Assembly (NCBI GenBank): GCA_043228905.1
Contig: JBHGNT010000018.1
Location: forward strand, 17,794,001 to 17,858,000
Source: Azolla caroliniana
Taxonomy: Eukaryota; Polypodiophyta
Reading direction: 5' to 3'
Length of the DNA: 64,000 bases
The position numbers and the translations under genes are program-made. Below the pieces are notes generated by a model. That model was not told the origin of the DNA. It made no database searches and saw only the letters and a list, made by a program, of their open reading frames with translations. The stretch's first letter is position 1, and the number at the start of each line of letters is the position of its first letter. Positions 20,401 through 31,252 of this stretch are shown here, in pieces.

Positions 20401-21921
20401 TCACTTGTCCGTTGGTCCTCTCGGACCCTTACCGGCCTCATTCTCCCCAGTTACCGGCTCGCCTTCTCTGTTGTCTTGGTGGTTGCCGTTTCCCTCACTG
20501 GTGTCGGTCCTTTGCTCAAATGGGTTCTTAGGCATCGGTCCTCTATATGCCTTCAACCGGAATCCGTTGACCCATTTGCCTAGCACCTCGCCGGCAAGTG
20601 TCCCTAACTGGTAGGACCCATTATACTCCCGTGTTAGCCAATACGGTCCAGTCCATCTAAACCGTAGTTTACCCGGCATCTTGCCCATCCGGGTTTGGAA
20701 TACTAACACCGGTTTGCCGATTGCGAACATTTTTTCGTTACCTTTCCTGTGTCGGTCGACAAATGCTTTCCGTCGCCGTTGCTCCAATTCTAAATGTAGG
20801 ATGCTGGCCAGTCGTTGTTCCTCGAGCTCACACAGCGCTATCAACCGTATTGCCTCCGACTCCTTCTCGTTCAGCCGTTCCCGTAGCTGGATCCGTAAGC
20901 TGGGTACTTGGAATTCTACCGGCATGACCGCCTCTAGTCCGAACGCTAACCGGAACGGTGTTGTTCGGATGCTCGTTTTGTATGCCATCCAGTATGCCCA
21001 AAGCGCGCTATGTAGCTTTGTGTCCCAATCCGTCCGGTTTTCGTTGACGGTCTTCCGGAGGATATTCTGGAGCGTCTTGTTTGTTGATTCCGCTAAACCG
21101 TTCGCCTATGGATAGTAAGGTGTGCTCCGTTTGTGGACAACGGCATAGAATGTCGTCATGCTTTCCACTAGTTGGCCGAGAAAGTGCCCCCCTTGGTCAC
21201 TTATTAATTCAATTGGGCATCCGTAACGGCACCAGATGTACTCATATAGAAACTTCGCCGTTGACGCAGCGGTGTTATCCCGTAAAGCTTTGGCCTCCAC
21301 CCATTTCGTGCAGTAATCCGTAGCAACGATAACGTACCGATTACCCGTTCTCATTGCCGGTGGCTTGAACGGTCCTACAAAGTCCAGTCCCTACTTTTGG
21401 AATGGCTCAAGTGGTAGTACCAACTGGTGTGGCATACGAGCTTGCTCCGTTGGCTGGCCCATTCTCTGGCATAGGTCACATTCTTTTGCGTACCGTATCG
21501 CATCTCTTAATGTCGTTGGCCACCATAGGCCACTTTGCCATATTTTTCTGGCCGTCGCATCTCCGGCATAGTGACCGCCGGCAACTCCGCAGTGGGCTTC
21601 CCTCAGTATCAGTTCCTTTTCATCGCTGCGCACCGCTCGTCTCCATATGCCGTCCGCGCCCTTGTGGTACAGTGTGTCTTGCAGTAAGCAGAAATGTCGT
21701 CTTTGCACCGCCAGGAGTTTCCGTTCGTCCCGGTTCATCTCTTCCAGAGGCAATCCTGTGCTCAGAAATTGGTGCATATTTGTTAGCCATTTGTCTTCCT
21801 GTGCCACCATCTCATCTGTTGCCGTCTCCGTAGTGACTCGAAACAGCTCTGCATCCGGAAACTCATCCGCTACTCCGTCCCCCGTCTCTCCGGACTCTAA
21901 TCGGCTTAAGTAATCCGCCAC
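20401..21921 (-). pseudogene. Element B integrase
   Basis: The zinc-binding HHCC domain (HCGVAGGH...CDLCQRM, about 21490-21600) is followed by the catalytic core with its three acids in LDFVGPF, LISDQGGHF and LAESTNK (about 21080-21400). The C-terminal domain has FQTRMGKMPGKLRFRWTGPY and LGTLAGEV. Two TAG codons lie inside (near 21393 and 21107), both where glutamine is expected. Otherwise the frame is continuous to the stop at 20401. The length and order are those of a complete Ty3 integrase without a chromodomain. Confidence 0.9.
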
Positions 21922-23382
21922 GGCATGCTGTATACCGGGTCTGTGGAATATTTCAAACTCGAACTCCTATAACAGTAAGGTCCACCGAGCCAATTTGCCG
22001 GTGAGTGACGCTTTGGACACCAAGTAAAGGAGTGCCGAATGATCTACATGGAAGGAAAACTTCCTTCCCAATAAGTAATGCCGAAACTTTGTCACACTGT
22101 AGATCATCCCTAGAGCTTCCCGTTCCGTAGTAGAGTAGTTCCGTTCTGCTTGGGATAGCTTCTGGCTAGCATAGTACACTGGCCGGTACCACTTTGGTTC
22201 CGTAAGCTGCATCAGTACGCTTCTGATTGCGATGTCGGAGGCGTCCACGAACACATGAAATTCTTTACTCCAATCCGGAGGTTGTACTACCGGTGCCTGC
22301 GACAATAGTACCTTGAGGGCCCTATACGCTCTATCCTCGGTGTTGGTCCACTGGAATGGTGTCCGATGTACGGCGGCATGCAACGGTGTAGCCAGGTCGG
22401 CCAAGTATCGGAGCATCCGGCTGTGCCACCGGATCTGGCCTAAGAACCGGCTTAATGCCTTTGCCGTTACCGGCGCCGGTGCTTCTAATATGGCTTTCAC
22501 TTTGTCCGGGTCGACTGCAATACCTTCCTGGCTCACAATATGTCCTAATAAAGTTCCACTGGACACGCCAAATACACACTTTGCCGGATTCAAGCTTAGC
22601 CGGTACGCTCTACACTTTTCTAGACAAAGACGGAGGTGCTGACAATGGTCCTCCTCCCGGCTATAGACGGCGAAATCGTCAAGGAAAACCTGCATAAAAG
22701 CCGGTATATATTCACCAAATATTTCCATGATGATTCGTTGAAATGCTGTCGGTGCCGTTTTGAGTCCGAACATCATCACTACGGCCACAAACACCCCCCA
22801 TTCGGTGACGAATGTCGTTTTCTCTTGGTCGTCAGGGTGCATCCGGATCTGATTATACCCGTTGAATCCGTCTAGGAAGCTATAGACCTCATGGCCGGCG
22901 ACGGCATCCAACACTCCATCTGTGAACGGAAGTGGAAACGCATCCGTTACCATAGCCGCATTGAGTTTCCGGTAGTCCACGCAAACTCGAATTTTTCCGT
23001 TCTTCTTCGGTACGACTACGATCAGGCTCAGCCATGTCGCTTTCTTTACCGGACGGATAAAGTCCACTCTTAGTAGTTTGTTGATTTCCTCCTTGACTTT
23101 GGCGGCATAATTGGGATTCATCCGTACCGTCTTTGTGCCACTGGTTTTGCGTCCTTGCTCAAGTGCACTTGATGCTGGTATAACTGAGGGTCGAGTCCTC
23201 GCATATCTTCGTATGACCAGGCGAACACATCGCGGAATTCCGTGAGAAGTGTGATCATCGTCGTTTTGTCTTCGGACTTCATCTCCGTGGCGATGTGCAC
23301 CGGTTTTGCTTCGTCCGTGGTGCCTAGGTTCACCTCTTCCAGTTGCGACGCTTTCACGCGCTGTGAAATGGCCATTTCCCAT
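21922..23382 (-). pseudogene. Element B reverse transcriptase and RNase H
   Basis: The frame holds the full Ty3 set in order: NPNYAAKVKEEINKLL, VVPKKNGKIRVCVDYRKLN, GFNGYNQIRMHPDDQEKTTF, the catalytic VFLDDFAVYS, LLGHIVSQEGIAVDPDKV and FLGQIRWHSRM. RNase H follows (FHVFVDASDIAI, YSTTEREALGMIY, FSFHVDHSALLYLV, then HRPGIQHAVADYLSR). One TAG interrupts RNase H near 21968. RNase H is followed by only about 65 residues before integrase. Confidence 0.9.
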
Positions 23383-24165
23383 TCCAACGCTTCCTGCGCT
23401 TGCCGTAACTCCCGGATTGCGTCTTTATCCGGTTCTGCTTCAACCTCTTCCGGTTGCGGTAAGTATGGTGCTACTGCTTCGGCAATGTCAATTTCGAAGA
23501 GGGGTATGATCTTTGGGTTTTCCTGCAGGTACTGAGCTTCTTCTTCGTCCGCTAACCCTTCTAGCATGTTGACGCATTCCGCATACAACGGTGTACATTC
23601 CTTGCCAGTGCTCGTCCTTGGCTGTGTTGGTACCCGTACCTTGGCTTTTCCTCGCCGGAAGGTAATTATATTTTTTTGCCAATTCTGTTTGATATGTGCC
23701 GTTTTCAACCATGGCCGCCCCAGCAATAGCGGGTATGCGCCTTGTGCCTGTAATTGTAGCACTACGGCCGAGATGTGAAATGTATGACCGCCGACGGTGA
23801 CTTCTAATTTCCGTATTAATCCTGTCAGCCGCACTGAGCTTGTATCGGCCATCCGCAACCAGAACGGACACGGCTCCCACTCGTGGATTCCTAGGGCATC
23901 ACACGTCCGGAGGCTTATTACATTCACCCCAGAGCCTCCGTCTATAACTGTGTCGGGGAGTTCTTTCCCTTTTACAATGGCAGTGATTACCGGACTGCTG
24001 GTGTCCACCACCGTTGGTCCCTCCTCCGGATTCAAGAAGAGTACCGGTGCCGGTGATGGTTCTCCTGCTGTCATGGCCATCTTCAGTCCTTCCGTGAATC
24101 TTGGCACGAGTTGTAGGAGTCTTCCTAGTGGTAACGTAATCTGGCATTCTTGCAACGCCTACCAT
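23118..24165 (-). pseudogene. Element B protease and pro-pol linker
   Basis: The active-site stretch VIDGGSGVNVISLRTCDALG (about 23890-23950) is followed by ADTSSVRLTGLIRKLEVTVG and YPLLLGRPWLKTAHIKQNW. A long acidic tail contains TPLYAECVNMLEG. The DVFAWSYEDMRGLDPQLYQ linker leads into RT. A TAG near 24158 separates this frame from the upstream gag frame, and a frameshift near 23130 precedes RT. Confidence 0.8.
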
Positions 24166-25990
24166 GTCTCGTTCTCGGAGTGACTACCGCCGACAAGCCC
24201 TGCGGTGTTCTCCTTTTGCCACTGTAAGTCTGTGACATTCTGCTCGTTTGCTTTCTTTACCCATTCCGTTGCTTGTTTCCGGATGGTCTCCTGTGTCTCC
24301 CATTCTTTGGCCATGCCCTTCGACCTTGTGGTCACCTGCTACAGATCTGCCACCTCAGGGACTACCATATTTACCGCCGGTCGTTTTTCGTAGCTCTTCA
24401 TCGGGCATTGGTTACTATAATGGCCTTCCTGTCGGTAGTAGTAGTAGTAGGCCTTCCGGGTATTGCTAGATTCGGCATTGTCGGTTGTACCCGGGGCAGG
24501 TCCTGCGGTACGCGCGGGGTTTTGTACCGGTTGGCTGCTTGGAGCTCCTTGTTCCGGATCCCGGGGGTAGCCGCCTTTTTTAAAATGTTGTTTTTTGTTA
24601 TAGCTCTTCTTATTACGGTACTCTTGACGGGGTTGCCCGTTATATCTGCCGTATTCCTCCCGTTGCTGACGATACCCGGGGGAGTGCTCCCAGTTGTAAT
24701 GTTCGTATCGTCTATTGTAATCCTGGGACCGATCATGACGGTCATAGTTATCCCGCCGATCACCGTACCGGACTTCATTTTCCCGTCGATCACCATACCG
24801 GACATCCTGTGCCGGTCGGTCACGGTCCATTCGCCGCCAGCGTTCGTCTTCTTCATCCCGGCTGCTGCGTGGCTCAATTTGTCGGACGGGCGGTGCTTGC
24901 CGATTCAATAGATTATACTCGCACCTATCCGTCGTATGGCTCTTGGATTGGCAGATTACACATTGCGTCCTCATAGTGCATTCTAGAGCCGAGTGTCCGG
25001 AATTCAAGCAGGTGGTGCACTGTATTGCTTGCCGAAACCGAAGGTCTTCATCGGACGGTAACGCCCGTTGAAGTGCTCCCAGTGTGAGCCAGGAGCTTGT
25101 CTTTTCCATCTCTCTCACCCGGTCAATGACCTGGTCGATGGTACTTGTGCGGAAGTCGATTACCGTGCAAACCGTGCGTAGGGGTTCTCTAAGCGTGTTT
25201 AGGAATATAGTCCGTAATTTCTCCTCCAGGGGTGCGCGGGCAAGCTGACTATGCATCCGTTGAAACTGGATGACAAATTGGGGAATGCTCTCCCTTGCCT
25301 CTTACCGGATGGTATAAAATAAGCCTACCATTACGGTCTGGTCTTTCTCCTTTTGAAAAAAATGCAAGAATTTAGCTTTTAAATCTGCAAAGGTGTTGAT
25401 GGTAGACGGGTCCTGCGTCCGGCGCCATCTTGTTGCCGGTCCCTCCAATGTGACGCAAAATTCCGCTATCTTAGAACGTTCTTCTTCCTCCTGGGTCAAT
25501 CGCTAGGACACATGGTTGGCTTCCCATGTCTGTTCAAAGGCGTGCACATGAGCTTCCGCGTTCGGGTCGTCTCTATACTTGGAGTACTGGAACGGCATGT
25601 CGTCGTCCGGTATCGGTGCACGGGCTGGTAGTGTTGGTGCTCATTCCGGAATTTTCTCCGGCGTCGGTTTCTTTTCCTCTTCCTTTGGTGACAGAGGCCT
25701 CTCCTCTTCGACTTCCGGTGTCGGAGGTCGCTCTTCCTCTGCTGGTTCCGGGGGTTCCAGCGTTAGCACTTCCGGTTCCGGTGTCGGTAAGGTATCTGTT
25801 GCCGTCGTCCGGGTGCGATGTTTGCTGTAACCAGAGGGAGTCCTCCGCTACTCTCCGGATTACGTTGGAAAACGAGCGATCCGCTCTAATTTCCTGCGCC
25901 GCTTGCTGGAAAGCCTCGCGTCTCCTTTGCCTTTCGGCAAGGCGTCGAGTTCGATCTGTGACCAGGTCGTGCGTTGATCTAGACATCCAT
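24166..25990 (-). pseudogene. Element B gag with three zinc knuckles
   Basis: The start codon is near 25986 (MSRSTHDLVTDRTRR). A Ser/Thr/Gly-rich N-terminus is followed, after a frameshift near 25600, by the capsid domain (LEGPATRWRRTQDPSTINTF, LKAKFLHFFQKEKDQ). Two good C-x2-C-x4-H-x4-C knuckles follow (CTTCLNSGHSALEC, CVICQSKSHTTDRC). A basic Arg/Tyr-rich linker leads to a third knuckle in which the first two Cys are Tyr (YYYRQEGHYSNQC). Stops near 25506 (TAG), 25303 (TAA) and 24343 (TAG) break the frame. Confidence 0.8.
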
Positions 25991-26016
25991 CCATGCCGTC
26001 GTTCGCTGCAAAAACA

Positions 26017-26033
26017 TCCCGTCGTGGTCGCCA
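26017..26033 (-). other. Candidate primer binding site of element B
   Basis: On the minus strand TGGCGACCACGACGGGA begins seven bases inside the 5' LTR. TGG start and position fit a tRNA primer site. The tRNA was not identified. Confidence 0.65.
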
Positions 26034-26040
26034 GAAACTG

Positions 26041-26476
26041 TGTTAACTCTTAGGGCCGGACAATGGCCTAACACAAGGTGTCTACGGAAGACACTTCCCC
26101 AAAGGGTGTTACGGCAACCGGATTAGACTTCAACGCTTAATCCTACTTGATTAAGTTACTTATTATGATCGTCTTTCATAACACACGCGTAAGATATAAC
26201 AATTAAGACAGAACGGCAATTAACACAGAGAGATAACAACGCTTAAGCTTTCATTAATTAACCGCTCCTGATTACATTGTATCCGGCCTTTTAAATAGGT
26301 TTCCGGTCTGTATTACAAAACGGTGCCATCCGCACCTGTTCGGGATCGGTCCGGATCCGGAACGGCATACTGTTTCCGGTCCGTCCGTCCACACTCATAG
26401 CTTAATTACAACCACATTCCTACTACTTAAATAACTCTCCGTTTCCCACTCTGGACTCCTTTGCCGGCCGGTAACA
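26041..26476 (-). repeat. Element B 5' LTR
   Basis: 436 bp, identical in length to 16756-17191. The seven differences are all transitions. It is followed by TTTTG, the right copy of the target duplication. Confidence 0.95.
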
Positions 26477-27439
26477 TTTTGCACATGCATTTGCATGTGA
26501 AGTTCAGGGTGGCATCGACGTAGATTGGGAAGATTTTAATTGTCACCGATCAGAACATTATAAAGGGTCCTCCAATACCAACACTGGCTTGAAGTCATCG
26601 GGAACCTCTCATGTGGATATTCCGACTACAACACCTGTCCACCAAGTTCAATCTGCAAAGCTACAGGCCACAATGACTGAAAAGCATGAACTGATGATGG
26701 CCGGTTGCATAGCTTCTATGAGCTCAAGAATACAAGCACTACTTGCTGATTTGGAAGCAGTTAAATCAGTTGAGATACAGGCAGAAAAGAAATTCTCTTC
26801 AATAAAGACTACATATGAATGGATTGCATCGACAATCCAAAATTCAGAAAGTGAGGTGTTGAAAGAGGAGTTGAAGAAAGAGCTGAACAATATGGGCACT
26901 CAATTAGGATCACAGATGAGAGACCTTGATACTTGCAGAATTGCAGAATTGCACATTGTGAACTAGATAATAAATTGACAGCTTTAAAGTTGCATTCTGA
27001 GAACCTTGCGTGCTTAATGCAAGATTTAAAACGAAAAGGTTTTGAAACTTTGTGTCCATCTATAATTGAGCACCCAAGTGGTATGGAAAGTACCATTACT
27101 AGTATAGCTATATCACGGTATTGGCTTTAAAAGTTATTTATTTCTACTTTTGTGGTATAAATATCATATTAGCTAATATATTATAACTTGTGTTTGCAAT
27201 CTGCCAAGTGTATATTTTGTGGCCTCGGATTCAAGCTTGAGGCTATGGATGTTGTGATTACACCATGCTTGCACACATATCATGTGCTATGTGCTAAGTA
27301 TCATTTTGAGAAAGAAAATACATGTATGACTGTAAAACTACAGTTGCTGCTGAGTGGTACTATGCTTGGGGTTTAAAAGTACACCCATACGGTATGTGGC
27401 TGTATTATTCTATTGTTTGTATTATATGATGTCAATTTA

Positions 27440-28470
27440 CATTTGGATTAGAACTAGTGAACGCCACAATTCATACTTCAAATTTAGGAAAACAATGGAT
27501 TAGTACTAGTGTAGCTCCAACAACTAATATGTGGAACCATATTTATGTGGGTTAGTATTGGTATGGGTAGTTGAACGGATATTTTCCAGAATTAGTACTA
27601 TTTGAGTAATTTGGGAACCAGGTGTGACATTGTTCAGGATTGGTACTAGTTATGTAATTTGAGCACAAGGTATGTAGTACATTGTGAACGATTAGTAATA
27701 AACCTGTAATTTGGGAATTAGGAGTGTAGAACACATATCATGATTAGTACTACTGTATGCAAAATACCAATTTAGTACTAAAGAAGGAAGTTGTTTAGAT
27801 GTATTTGTTGGATGAGTTGTTCGTCCAATCTATATTACAACTTGCCTAGTGCTAGTTTAGTACACACTATACTTGTACATTGTTGACTATTAGTACTATT
27901 TGTGTGATTTGGGAATTAGTTGTGTAGTACATTGTTCACGATTAGTACTAGTTATGTAATTTGGGAACAAGGTGTATAGTAAATTGTTGAAGATTAGTAC
28001 AGTTTCTGTAATTTGGAAATGTGGTGTGTCAAACACATATCACGTTTAGTACTAATACTGTTGAAGATTAATACTGTTGGTGTAATTAGTACTAGTTATG
28101 TAATTAGGTGTGTAGAACACATATCATGTTTAGTATTACTTGTGTGCAAAATACCATGTTAGTACTAAAGTCCAATCTACATTTGTTGGATTAGATGTTA
28201 GTTCAATCTATATTACAACGTGCCTAGTACTAGTGTTAGTACACACTATACTTGTAGTACATTGTTCACGATTAGTACTACTTGTGTAATTTCGGAACTG
28301 AGTAGTACATTGTTGACGATTAGTACTAGTTGTGTAATTTGGGAACTAAGTGAGTAGTACATTGTTCATGATTAGTACTAGTTGTGTAATTTGGGAGCTG
28401 AGTAATACATTGTTCACGATTAGTACTAGATGTGTAATATGGGAACTAGGTGTAGCCTAATGATTTAGTA
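27440..28470. repeat. AGTAC-rich minisatellite in an intron of the element G plus-strand gene
   Basis: Roughly 50-bp units recur, of the form GTAGTACATTGTTCACGATT then AGTACTAGTTGTGTAATTTGG, with insertions of AT-rich spacers. The palindrome AGTACT occurs in nearly every unit. It lies between the RING-like exon and the next coding exon. Confidence 0.8.
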
Positions 28471-29584
28471 ATGCAGTTCTTGTGACCTACATTGTATTTT
28501 AATATCACGGTACTAACGTTGAAGGTTTTTTTTGTTTCTTGCAATGAATGTTGTAGTGTCAAGCAACTCCACGCCAGGGAAGTTAATGGAACAACCAACC
28601 CCTATGCCTAAACCCTTGATATCTGCTGCACATTCCAAGGTTCAGGGACCATCATTACCAGTAACCTATGAGTTTTATGATGAAGATGAATGTATGAGAA
28701 GGGCCATTGGAGCAGTGGAACATATGCTTCTACAAACAAATTCCCCAAGCTCCGGTCAACATCAAAACAATCCAGGTAACACAAATTGAGTTAGCATATC
28801 TTAATTCTCATTTGTGTGTATGTTGAATGCCTAATGTCTTTAAAAAAGAGCCCACTAAGAAGAGGAATGTTGCAAGAAAGTTGTATGGAAAGAGCAAGAA
28901 AGGCAGAGTTGAATGCAATGGTGAGTCACATTCATGTTCTCACCTATCCGGAGAGTTGTCAACCTAATGCATTGTCTAATACCATGTACTTGTGTTACTA
29001 GCTGATGACGAAATGATCTTTGGTGAGGGAGATACGAATCCAAAACCTGATCATGAAGATGAATTTATCACACTCCCAGGTACACGTCAAAAGCCCTCTA
29101 AGAAAACAATGATTTAGATCATAACAACCCTATTATAATGGTGCTTTTGGTGCATTCTATAGATACTATTATGAAATCTTCTATTGACAATGAGCTCCAA
29201 CCTGTTGAACACTTAGATGTTGTGGACAAGATGACCGAGCCTACCATTTGCAATGGGTTGTCTACAACTGTACAGTATGACGATGTAACAATAGGTAAAA
29301 ATGTGGCTATTAACCTTATGTTCATTGTTGTTGGTATGTTTGCAAACTTTTGAGTATGTGAGTTGATACTAATATTCTCTGGAATCCCATTATTTAGGTT
29401 TACAAGAGTAGTCTGATTCCCAACTGCAATCAAATGAATCGGGAACTATATGGAGCACAAGTGCCGAGTCAGATTCTGGGATTAACCTTTACACGGAGGC
29501 AGACTTTGGGAGCACATCTTCCACACATGAGGACTGTGAAAAAAAGGAAGCATTCATATTTGAAGAGCAGTTGGCATGTACAAA

Positions 29585-29845
29585 CAACAATTTGTCTAAA
29601 GAATCCCATGAGTGTGGAAAGAATATCGCTAGTACTGAAGAGGAGCCTGATTGTACTGAGAATGTGCTAGTAGTGTCTAAAGAATCCCATGAGTGTGGAA
29701 AGAATATCACTAGTACTGAAGAGGAGCCTGATTGTACTGAGAATGTGCTAGTAGTTTCTATAGAAGCCCATGAGGAGTGTGGAAAGAATATAACTAGTAA
29801 TGAAGAGGAGCCTGATTGTACTGAGAAAGAGCATACTAGCATCAC
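29585..29845 (+). repeat. Three 27-28-codon coding repeats in the element G gene
   Basis: Units of about 81-84 bp encode SKESHECGKNI, STEEEPDCTENVLVV three times with few changes. They keep the reading frame and give an acidic, Cys-containing repeat. Confidence 0.85.
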
Positions 29846-30287
29846 CCATGAGGACTAGGCAATAAAGACCACCCAAGAAGGGGAGCACGGTGGTCTTAAG
29901 AATGAGGTGACTGTCACCAGCCAAGAGGAGTTCACCATGAGTACTGCTATAGTCCACATACAGGAGCCTAATTGTACTGAGAATGAGCATACTAGCAACA
30001 ACATGAGTACTAAAACAGCCCACATATAGGAGATGAGTGATAATTTGACTATCAACAGTACCTTTGTGGATGTGTGTACAAGCATTGCAGTTGCAGAAAA
30101 CACAGTTTCTCTCTCAAGCTTGCCATTGGTACAAGGTGCCCGTACATCCACACCTGTCTCTGATGCCTCTGATGATGAAGTGCCACTTAGTAAGCCAATA
30201 CCTAAAGGCTTTAAGATAAAGAAGAATGTAAAATCACAAAAAACTGGCACCAATAACAAGCGCATTACAAGATCGGGGAAATTGTGA

Positions 30288-31252
30288 AATGGTGCCTGAT
30301 TGTCTTTCGATTGTATTTGAACTATAGCTGAACTGTTAATGATGTCTGAACTTGAACTATTTGGTATACCAAAATACTGTCTAAATTGCTAATGTGAAAT
30401 GTTGTACTGACTCCAGTTCACTCATCTAGTGTTGTTAACGTAATGTGAAATTCTATATTGTCAATGGCAGAGAATGAGAATGTATTCTATTGTTAATTGT
30501 CATGCAACCCTGATTGTGTTGAACTACAATTGAACTGTTACCAGCGTACTGTCTAAATTGCCCCTGTGAAATGCTATGAAGATCAGACCAACCATCTAGT
30601 GTTGTAGTGTAATGTGAAATTCTATATTGCTAATTGTAGAGAATGAAAATGTATCCTATTGTCAATTGTCATGCAGCCATGATTGTGTTAATTACAAATA
30701 AAATTCTATATTGCTAATTGTAGAGAATGAGATTTTATTCTATTGTCAATTTGTCATGCAGCCATGAATGTAGTATGGAACAATTTGACATTCACATTAG
30801 TACTAAAATAAGATGTATGTATCTGTCTAACTGAGATACTTCGGGAGACTACTATGTATTAGTGAACACTTACAATTGACATTAGTACTAAACTAATATG
30901 TATATTGATACTTTCGAAGTATGGTCTCCTTGAGTGCACATAGTCAGAGTCGAATAGAGACTTAACACAATAGGGATTAGACTACTGGTATTGATAGTTG
31001 AATAAGTTTGGGCCATATTGATGCTGCTAAGTATTGAAGACTTCACACCCTAAACCATAGAAACAAGCAACTCTATAATTACCATGAACACTTACAAAAC
31101 AAGCTCAATAAATACTCTAAACACTTTAGAAGAAAGATGAAATATATCGATTCATTTGTCAATCATCAAAATTAATATATCAATACATCAAATAGTGAAC
31201 TACAAGCGGATGTTTTTCAATTGCCAACTATAATGTATTAATAGGGTAACTT
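30288..31252. repeat. Convergent 3' region of element G with short tandem repeats
   Basis: The two G genes converge here. At 30430-30790 a unit containing GTGAAATTCTATATTG, TAGAGAATGAGAATGTAT and TCAATTGTCATGCAGCC recurs about three times. No coding potential was seen. The stretch probably serves both genes as 3' flank. Confidence 0.6.

Larger units (their letters stand above)
16756..26476 (-). mobile_element. Element B, near-intact Ty3/gypsy retrotransposon (9721 bp)
   Basis: Two 436-bp LTRs enclose, on the minus strand, PBS, gag, protease, RT, RNase H, integrase and a third ORF. The TSD TTTTG is perfect (16751-16755 and 26477-26481). The LTRs differ at seven positions by eye, all transitions, making B the youngest element here. 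The internal frames are nearly complete but hold about nine stops, seven of them TAG where Gln is expected. RNase H passes directly into integrase with no second RNase H, unlike Tat elements. The RT (FLDGFNGYNQIRMHPDDQEK) does not look like Athila or Tat. The lineage was not assigned. The target site is a coding exon of element G. Confidence 0.95.
16360..30287 (+). pseudogene. Element G second gene: coiled-coil, RING-like, acidic protein
   Basis: The exons are inferred from splice signals and frame. A first exon (about 16360-16755) is interrupted by B and continues at 26482-27080 in the same frame once B and one TTTTG are removed (EVGTVF then AHAFACEVQGG). It encodes a coiled coil (ADLEAVKSVEIQAEKKF). 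An 8-bp duplication near 26940 shifts the frame. An exon at 27187-27390 has a RING-like CIFC...PCLHTYHVLC motif with a later Cys pair. Smaller exons follow at about 28554-28775 and 28850-28921 (basic, PTKKRNVARKLYGKSKK, NLS-like), then about 29003-29078 and 29161-29292 (acidic). The last exon (about 29399-30287) is acidic with three 27-residue repeats and a basic C-terminus. Three in-frame TAG codons lie in the last exon. The function is unknown. It may be an accessory transposition protein. Confidence 0.6.

Noticed and set aside
29119-30265. Minus-strand ORFs opposite the last exon of the G second gene
   Set aside because: They mirror the coding repeats of the plus strand and lack splice or domain support.
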